10,854 bases of DNA. Origin: JALZIF01 sp964584905 (GTDB lineage Bacteria; Gemmatimonadota; Gemmatimonadetes; Gemmatimonadales; Gemmatimonadaceae). Below, piece by piece: positions 6,451 through 10,854 of this stretch. The notes below the pieces were generated by a model. The model searched no databases. It saw only the letters and a list, made by a program, of their open reading frames with translations, and was not told the DNA's origin. The stretch is from positions 1 to 10,854 of the forward strand of contig CAZPCC010000241.1 of assembly GCA_964584905.1 (NCBI GenBank), in the 5' to 3' direction. The number at the start of each line of letters is the position of its first letter. Within the stretch, counting starts at the first letter, position 1. A program made the position numbers and the translations under genes.

Positions 6451-7095
6451 ATGAGCACCTGCACGGGTCGCGGCAACAGGCCTGCAGCCAGCGACGGTGG
6501 CGAACCCGCCGGCTGTCGCAGCGGTACCGGTGGACGAGAGGAGCGCGACCGCCACCTCGCCAGTCTCATGCAGTCGGCCCAGGACGGCGACGCCGCCTCT
6601 TATGCCCAGTTGCTGGCCAATGTTGCGCCTGTCTTGCGGCGAACCGTGCGTCGCCGCTACAGCTTCCTCCCGACGCAGGACGTTGAGGACATCGTTCAGG
6701 ATATCCTCCTGTCAATGCACACCGCACGCGCGACCTACGACCCGAAGCGCCCATTCCTTCCCTGGCTGATGGCAATCGCGCGCAACCGGACGGCCGATGC
6801 CCTCAGGCGCCGAATCCGCCGCTCCACGAACGAAGTCGCAGTCGAACGCGACGATGAAACCTTTTTGGGCGCTGATTCGAATAGTGCCGCAGACGCTTTT
6901 CGCGTCCCGGAGGCTCTCCGGCAGGCGATCAGCGGTCTACCACGAGGACAGCGCCAGGCAATTGAGATGCTCAAGCTTCGCGAAATGTCATTGAAAGAAG
7001 CGGCCGCGGCCACCGGCATGAGCGTTGGAGCGCTGAAAGTGGCCGTGCACAGGGCGATGAGAAGCCTCCATGCTGCCTTGAGCCACGAGATTTGA
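6451..7095 (+). CDS. sigF: ECF sigma factor, SigF/EcfF type
   Basis: This 214-residue protein has sigma region 2 at about 45-110: QSAQDGDAASYAQLL, VRRRYSF, DVEDIVQDILLSMH, RPFLPWLMAIARNRTADALRRR. A linker follows, then region 4 (LRQAISGLPRGQRQAIEMLKLREMSLKEAAAATG and MSVGALKVAVHRAMRSL), a helix-turn-helix for the -35 element. Pairing with a DUF1109/NrsF gene places it in the Caulobacter SigF / Bradyrhizobium EcfF group. That group answers heavy metal (chromate, cadmium) or oxidant stress and controls DUF2282-type genes. The start is unsure: ATG 6451 gives an N-terminal tail longer than usual, a TTG at 6361 is also in frame, and ATG 6568 would cut into region 2. Three promoters of the expected type lie in this window. 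The stop overlaps the anti-sigma region, so the two are translationally linked. Confidence 0.88.
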   Translation: MSTCTGRGNRPAASDGGEPAGCRSGTGGREERDRHLASLMQSAQDGDAASYAQLLANVAPVLRRTVRRRYSFLPTQDVEDIVQDILLSMHTARATYDPKRPFLPWLMAIARNRTADALRRRIRRSTNEVAVERDDETFLGADSNSAADAFRVPEALRQAISGLPRGQRQAIEMLKLREMSLKEAAAATGMSVGALKVAVHRAMRSLHAALSHEI

Positions 7096-7097
7096 CC

Positions 7098-7745
7098 TTG
7101 GACACGAACGACCTCGTCCGACAGCTGAGCGAGCGGGCCGGTCCGGTCAGTCGCCTCCCACCCCCGTGGGTGAGGGCGGCGCTGTGGCTCGCGATCGGCC
7201 TTTCGGCAGTCGCTGCGATAGTCCTGATGATGTCGCCCCGGGCCGACCTTCTAGTGAAGCTCCTAGAAGCGCGCTTCCTGATCGAGCAGGTGGCGGCGTT
7301 CGCCACGGCCGTCACAGCCGCAATTGCCGCGTTCTGCTTGACGATCCCTGCTCAGAGCCGATGGGTGGCATTGCTTCCGGCTGCTCCTCTCGCCGTCTGG
7401 GTGGGCAGCCTAGGAGAGGGTTGCCTGACGAGCTGGCTTCGAATGGGAACGGATGGACTGCGGCTCTCTCCCGACTGGTTCTGCTTTCCGGCGATCGCCG
7501 CGGTCGGTTTCGTTCCGGCGCTGGCCATGGTTGCCATGCTTCGCCGGGGCGCGCCCTTGATGCCACGCCTGACCGTCGCCCTTGGAGCGCTCGCCGCCGC
7601 CTCTCTCGGAAACTTCGGACTACGGCTGTTTCACGCGCAGGACGGCAGTCTCATGGTCCTGGTCTGGCAGTTCGGCAGCGTCGCGCTTTTGTCGATGCTC
7701 GCCTGCTGCAGCGGAGGCCAGATTCTTCGCTGGCGGCACGCATGA
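7098..7745 (+). CDS. nrsF: NrsF-type (DUF1109) membrane anti-sigma factor
   Basis: About 215 residues, opening with DTNDLVRQLSERAGPV, the usual soluble start that would hold the sigma factor. Six membrane helices follow: ALWLAIGLSAVAAIVLMM, QVAAFATAVTAAIAAF, WVALLPAAPLAVWVGSL, FPAIAAVGFVPALAMVAML, LTVALGALAAASLGNFGL and LMVLVWQFGSVALLSML. Conserved-looking cysteines sit after helix 3 (GEGCLTSW) and before helix 4 (PDWFCFPAI). In NrsF/OsrA proteins a pair of cysteines is needed for sensing, and these are the likely pair. There is no ATG: TTG 7098 is preferred because it yields the family's MxTxDL start, while TTG 7092 overlaps the sigma stop. It probably holds the sigma factor at the membrane until metal or oxidant stress. 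Strong call on layout and pairing. Confidence 0.87.
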   Translation: MDTNDLVRQLSERAGPVSRLPPPWVRAALWLAIGLSAVAAIVLMMSPRADLLVKLLEARFLIEQVAAFATAVTAAIAAFCLTIPAQSRWVALLPAAPLAVWVGSLGEGCLTSWLRMGTDGLRLSPDWFCFPAIAAVGFVPALAMVAMLRRGAPLMPRLTVALGALAAASLGNFGLRLFHAQDGSLMVLVWQFGSVALLSMLACCSGGQILRWRHA

Positions 7746-7835
7746 GGGCTCTTACCGCGGGGACCCCGATTGACCACGAAACCTCGGTGCGCGTTGAGCA
7801 CTGCATAAAGGCGCGCTGCTGAATTCGAGAGATCC

Positions 7836-7861
7836 GTAACCTTTGGGCAGCGTCCTGCGAA
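7836..7861 (+). promoter_or_regulatory. SigF-type ECF promoter for the DUF3179-SDR-cupredoxin block
   Basis: GTAACC at 7836-7841, 16 bases, CGAA at 7858-7861, a perfect match. It lies inside the open frame that extends upstream of the DUF3179 gene, so the true start must be downstream of it. An AGGAGG stands at 7871-7876, soon after the expected transcription start, but no in-frame start codon is at normal distance from it. Confidence 0.75.
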
Positions 7862-7935
7862 GTTCCTCCAAGGAGGAGTCTGCCGAGATCGGACAAGCCG
7901 TGCCAGCTGCCTACCCTGCCCCTCTCCATCTGTTC

Positions 7936-8952
7936 ATGCGGCTCTGCGGTCTCGCCGCGGTAATCCTTTGCCTGTCGGGCGGCGCGCTTGCCGAACAAGC
8001 CGCGCCTCGCGCATGGACGCTGGAGTGGCCGAAGACCGATTTCGAGAGAGCGTCGATCGCGTTCTCCGAAATCCGCTCCGGCGGCCCGCCGAAGGACGGC
8101 ATCCCGGCGATCGACGAGCCAAAGTTCGAAACGCTGGAAGGAGGTGCCGCCTCCGGCTGGGCGAAGCGTCTGTCGCCGAACGAAGCGGTCATAGCCCTGG
8201 AGCTGAACGGCGACGCGCGGGCCTATCCGCTGCGTGTCCTGATCTGGCACGAGATCGTCAACGACACGGTTGGCGAGGTTCCGGTCGCCGTCACGTACTG
8301 TCCGCTCTGCAACTCGGCGCTCGCCTTCGAGAGGACGCTCGATGGGCGCATGCTGGACTTTGGGACGACGGGAAAGCTTCGCAATTCCGATCTCGTCATG
8401 TACGACCGGCAGACGGAGAGCTGGTGGCAGCAATTCACCGGCGAAGCGATCGTCGGCGCGCTGACCGGCTCTGAGCTCAAGCTCGTGCCGATATTGCTTC
8501 AATCATATGAGCAATTCACCGCGGACCATCCGAACGGCCGAGTTCTGATCCCCACGAACCCCGATGCAAGGGCCTACGGACGAAACCCCTATGTCGCATA
8601 CGACGCGCCCGGCAGCCGGCCATTTCTTTTTGCCGGGGATCTTCCACCCAACATCGATCCGATGGAGCGCGTCGTCGCAATCGAGACGAGCCCTGGCCAG
8701 CATGAAGCGTGGTCGATCAGTCTCGTCCGCGAGCGGAGAGAGATTCGTCGCGGCGACCTGGTGATCCGCTGGCAGCCCGGTCAGGCGTCCGCGCTCGATA
8801 CCGCTGATGTGGCAGGTGGCCGCGAAATCGGCACTGTCGCGGTGCAGCGGGAAACGGGCGGCGGACTGGAGCCTGTGGCCTTCGATACGCCCTTTGCGTT
8901 CGCGTTCCACGCCTTCCGGCCCGAGAGCCCGATCCATGTCGGGCCGGAGTAG
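7936..8952 (+). CDS. Secreted DUF3179-domain protein
   Basis: This 338-residue protein begins with a signal peptide (MRLCGLAAVILCLSGGALA). The DUF3179 domain shows IPAIDEPKF, WAKRLSPNEAVIALELNGDARAYPLRVLIWHEIVND, VPVAVTYCPLCNSALAF (Cys122/Cys125), LDFGTTGKLRNSDLVMYDRQTESWWQQFTGEAIVG, and later NPYVAYDAPGSRPFLF and TPFAFAFHAFRPE. DUF3179 proteins are exported and uncharacterised; the CPLC pair and the conserved His suggest metal or redox chemistry (inference). ATG 7936 is chosen because it starts the signal peptide and because the frame's upstream TTG at 7843 lies within the promoter at 7836-7861; GTG 7900 is an alternative. It has a weak local ribosome binding site. The next gene overlaps its end by 17 bases, pointing to one operon. 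Family call is strong. Confidence 0.9.
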   Translation: MRLCGLAAVILCLSGGALAEQAAPRAWTLEWPKTDFERASIAFSEIRSGGPPKDGIPAIDEPKFETLEGGAASGWAKRLSPNEAVIALELNGDARAYPLRVLIWHEIVNDTVGEVPVAVTYCPLCNSALAFERTLDGRMLDFGTTGKLRNSDLVMYDRQTESWWQQFTGEAIVGALTGSELKLVPILLQSYEQFTADHPNGRVLIPTNPDARAYGRNPYVAYDAPGSRPFLFAGDLPPNIDPMERVVAIETSPGQHEAWSISLVRERREIRRGDLVIRWQPGQASALDTADVAGGREIGTVAVQRETGGGLEPVAFDTPFAFAFHAFRPESPIHVGPE

Positions 8953-9778
8953 TGCGAAGGCCAGTTCGCGCCTGAACGGGGCTTCGAAGAGTGCCGCGCA
9001 GAAGTCCCTTGTGGGGCTGCGTGCCCTTGTCACCGGCACCGACTCCGCCGTCGGACGGGCGGTCGCCATACTATTTGGGAAGCACGGCGCCAGCATCGCG
9101 GTTCACTACCTCTTCAGCGCGGACAAAGCCAAAGCTGTCGTTGCCGATATCCGCAAGCGTGGCAGTGATGCTTTTGCGTGTGGCGCCGATCTCTCATCCG
9201 GAGCGGACCTCCAGCGAATGTTTCGGGAAGCCGTGCCGCGCCTCGGCGGGCTCGACGTCGTCGTGGCCACGCCAAGCGCTGGACGCATGCTCCCGCCTGT
9301 CGAAGGAGGTGTCGGAGAGCACCGGCGCGAAATCCACGATACCGCGCTGATCGGGCAATATCTGTGCGCCTTGGCCGCCGTTCGGGCGTTCCGGCGGCGT
9401 CCCACTCCTGAGTGGCCTAGACCATACGGAAAGATCATTTTCGTCGGCCCGACGCATGATGACGCTCGTTGGGCGGGACAGGTCGACTACGCAAGCGCCG
9501 ACGCCACCGAGATGATGGTGAAGAGCGTCGCGCAAGACGTCGAGAAGCATCGGATCCGCGTCAACTGTATCGTGGCGGCCCGAGGCTCTGCGGCCGGGCC
9601 ACGCGAGCGCCGCGGTGCAGATTCGGGTGATGTCGCACGGGCGGCCTTATGGCTGGCATCGGAAGAAGGCGACTCGGTCACGGGCAAGATATGGGTCGTC
9701 GGCGGAGACAGAGCCGCTGGCCCCATACGTGGTATCGAGCAGCCTCCCAGCGGAATCGTCGGTAGGGGCGCCTCGTGA
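8936..9778 (+). CDS. SDR-fold protein lacking the catalytic Ser/Lys residues
   Basis: This 280-residue protein has a clear Rossmann start: LRALVTGTDSAVGRAVAILFGKHGASIAVHY (TG at 33-34, G40), then GADLSSGADLQRMFREAVPRLGGLDVVVATPSAG. The active site is broken. The expected Ser strand reads KIIFVGPTH (166-174), and the YxxxK motif reads YASAD (185-189), so Lys is replaced by Asp. The usual PG motif after IRVN is also gone (CIVAARGS). The C-terminus keeps the family end, AALWLASEEGDSVTGKIWVVGGD. It should bind NAD(P) or a similar ligand but probably does not catalyse standard SDR redox chemistry. ATG 8936 overlaps the DUF3179 stop by 17 bases, so translation is likely coupled. The first 25 residues are basic, Ser-rich and of no known role. 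The fold call is strong; loss of activity is inferred. Confidence 0.85.
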   Translation: MSGRSSAKASSRLNGASKSAAQKSLVGLRALVTGTDSAVGRAVAILFGKHGASIAVHYLFSADKAKAVVADIRKRGSDAFACGADLSSGADLQRMFREAVPRLGGLDVVVATPSAGRMLPPVEGGVGEHRREIHDTALIGQYLCALAAVRAFRRRPTPEWPRPYGKIIFVGPTHDDARWAGQVDYASADATEMMVKSVAQDVEKHRIRVNCIVAARGSAAGPRERRGADSGDVARAALWLASEEGDSVTGKIWVVGGDRAAGPIRGIEQPPSGIVGRGAS

Positions 9779-9856
9779 CGATCGACCGCCCCACACGACC
9801 GCACCGTTCGCTGCAGCGGGACAAGGGGTAGTGCAACAGAGGACTGGAGGTAGCCA

Positions 9857-10363
9857 ATGGCTGTGTGCTGGAACAACATTTGGTGCCGTAGCGGGTGCTT
9901 AGCTTTTGCCGCCATGCTGACGGGGCTTGCATCGGTGAACTGGGCGGCGGCCGCGGAGCCGACCGTCATCGAGCTGACGCAGACCGGCTGCCAGTTCCTG
10001 GAGTCGGAGAACGGCGTCGATCATGGGTTCGTGACCACCAAGAAGGCCGACTGCGATGCTATCAACGCGCGGACCGGGCAGGATCGACTGGTAGAGGCGG
10101 ACGTGCTGGCCCTTGAGCCAGGCGAGTACGTCTTTCGCGTCACGAATAGGAACGTGCCCTATGAGCTCGGGTTCTGGCTTCGCGATGAGGACTACAACTT
10201 CCTCAACCCGGTGCACAAGGTGACGAAAACCAGCGTGTCCGGCGGTGGACTGATGATGGGCGAGACGCAAGAATACGCGGTCACCCTCAAACCGGGAGAG
10301 TACCTTTATTCCTGCCCCCTCAACACAACGCCCGATTACCGCTTGATGGTGACCGAGAACTGA
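9857..10363 (+). CDS. Secreted cupredoxin-like protein
   Basis: This 168-residue protein has a signal peptide covering about 1-33 (WCRSGCLAFAAMLTGLASVNWAAAA, cleavage near AAE). The mature part reads PTVIELTQTGCQFLE, DHGFVTTKKADCDAIN, LEPGEYVFRVTNRNVPYELGFWLR, SVSGGGLMMGETQEYAVTLKPGEYLYSCPLN and TTPDYRLMV. The beta-strand order and the GEYxYxC ending are cupredoxin-like. The cysteines are 45, 66 and 153. Cys153 sits where a type 1 copper Cys would be, but no His follows within the usual few residues, so copper binding is uncertain. GGAGG six bases before ATG 9857 supports the start; ATG at codon 20 is an alternative. It follows the SDR gene by 78 bases and may share the promoter at 7836. The last gene of the plus-strand block is convergent with the gene at the window edge. 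Confidence 0.85.
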   Translation: MAVCWNNIWCRSGCLAFAAMLTGLASVNWAAAAEPTVIELTQTGCQFLESENGVDHGFVTTKKADCDAINARTGQDRLVEADVLALEPGEYVFRVTNRNVPYELGFWLRDEDYNFLNPVHKVTKTSVSGGGLMMGETQEYAVTLKPGEYLYSCPLNTTPDYRLMVTEN

Positions 10364-10364
10364 T

Positions 10365-10380
10365 GGCCGCGCGAGCGGCC
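10365..10380. terminator. Short hairpin between convergent genes
   Basis: A perfect 6-bp stem, GGCCGC and GCGGCC, around a GCGA loop, lying between the cupredoxin-like stop (10363) and the stop of the minus-strand gene (10389). There is no T run on either strand. Its place suggests a bidirectional terminator, but the stem is short. Confidence 0.4.
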
Positions 10381-10388
10381 CTGCGCCG

Positions 10389-10854
10389 CTACTCGCGCAC
10401 CAGGCGGAAGCCGATGAGTATGTGTTTCAGGTGCGCCGGGCGGGAATGGCGCGCGGCCGGCCGGCAGACGCCGCAGCCTTTGTCGTCCCATGACCCGCCC
10501 TTGACGATGTAGCGATCTGCCCCGGCGGCCGTTGCCGTCCATTCGTAGACTTGGCCCGCCGCGTCGAGGACACCGTAGGGCTGGCGCCCTCGGGAAAGCT
10601 GCCCACGGGCATAGTGTCGAAGGGGCCGCGGTCATGGCTGTTGAGCAGCTGCGGCTGGAAGCTCTCACCCCACGGGAACCGCCGGCCCTCATCGCCACGC
10701 GCGGCCTTCTCCCATTCGTGCTCAGTCGGCAGCCGCCAAGTCTCTCCGGTTTCTCGCGACAGCCAATCCGCGTAGGCGAGCACGTCGTGATGGGAGACCA
10801 GAACGACCGGATGCATTTCTCGGCCCTCGGGCGGCTCACCATCGATCCATGCGT
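10389..10854 (-). pseudogene. FGE-sulfatase (SUMF1-like) fold protein, 3' part, with a frame break; cut by window edge
   Basis: Reading from the window edge, the frame gives AWIDGEPPEGREMHPVVLVS, HHDVLAYADWLSRETGETW, RLPTEHEWEKAARGDEGRRFPWGESF and GPFDTMPVGSFPEGASP. These are hallmarks of the formylglycine-generating-enzyme fold. At 10577-10578 one base seems missing (a C run on the minus strand). Restoring it gives YGVLDAAGQVYEWTATAAG, then YIVKGGSWDDKGCGVCRP and ILIGFRLVRE, with a stop at 10389-10391. Without the fix the frame runs to 10427 with Ser/Arg-rich nonsense. The Cys pair is CGVC (C-x2-C) rather than the C-x4-C of true FGE, so sulfatase maturation is doubtful; a different oxidase or a structural role is possible. 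The 5' part lies outside the window. The break may be a sequencing error. The fold call is strong. Confidence 0.8.

Noticed and set aside
7651..8502. 283-residue minus-strand open frame opposite the DUF3179 gene
   Set aside because: Arg-rich and without recognisable motifs, lying over a well-supported plus-strand gene and its promoter.
1..10854. Insertion sequences, tRNA or rRNA genes, attachment sites
   Set aside because: No transposase frame, terminal inverted repeats or tRNA/rRNA sequence was recognised, despite the signs of deletion at two places.

Overview
The window is GC-rich, densely coded and looks like an alphaproteobacterium, probably Hyphomicrobiales (an inference from gene families, not from a marker gene). 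The clues are an ECF sigma factor of SigF/EcfF type next to a six-helix NrsF-type (DUF1109) anti-sigma factor, a DUF2282 (BufA1) protein, and several small periplasmic families common in that group.

Layout. Left end, minus strand: a bufferin-like precursor (527-832) followed by a 5'-truncated DoxX remnant (37-357). The maturation genes usually found between them are absent. Plus strand: a small secreted Cys protein (1082-1378), a DUF6789-like membrane protein with a one-base frame break (1547-2081) and the membrane half of a class III adenylate cyclase that has lost its catalytic domain (2086-2805). Next comes the most unusual gene: a 516-residue secreted protein with two blocks of NPCAA-type repeats (18 Cys each) around a peptidoglycan-binding domain, ending in a cytochrome P460-like CXXCH haem domain (2774-4324). 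After a strong hairpin come a class I cytochrome c (4479-4880) and a His-rich protein of unknown function (4895-5644). Then follow a secreted DUF302 protein (5845-6324), the ECF sigma factor (6451-7095) and its anti-sigma factor (7098-7745). The last plus-strand block is a secreted DUF3179 protein (7936-8952), an SDR-fold protein without its catalytic residues (8936-9778) and a secreted cupredoxin-like protein (9857-10363). At the right edge, on the minus strand, is a formylglycine-generating-enzyme-fold (SUMF1-like) gene with a frame break that runs off the window.

How they work together. Three sites match GTAAC(C/A)-N16-CGAA with identical spacing (1447-1472, 2641-2666, 7836-7861). This is the form I recall for Caulobacter SigF promoters. 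They lie upstream of the DUF6789 gene, the Cys-repeat/P460 gene and the DUF3179-SDR-cupredoxin block. The window therefore reads as a sigma/anti-sigma locus beside the envelope genes it probably controls. Many of these are exported and rich in Cys, haem or possible metal ligands, which suggests a periplasmic metal or oxidant stress response (inference).

Gene-free stretches are all under 300 bases. 358-526, 833-918, 6325-6450 and 9779-9856 hold nothing I can support. 1379-1546 and 7746-7935 hold a promoter each, 4325-4478 a hairpin, and 5645-5844 only a weak 5-bp hairpin. The two frame breaks are both one-base changes in G/C runs and could be sequence errors. The truncated cyclase and DoxX are real loss of sequence.
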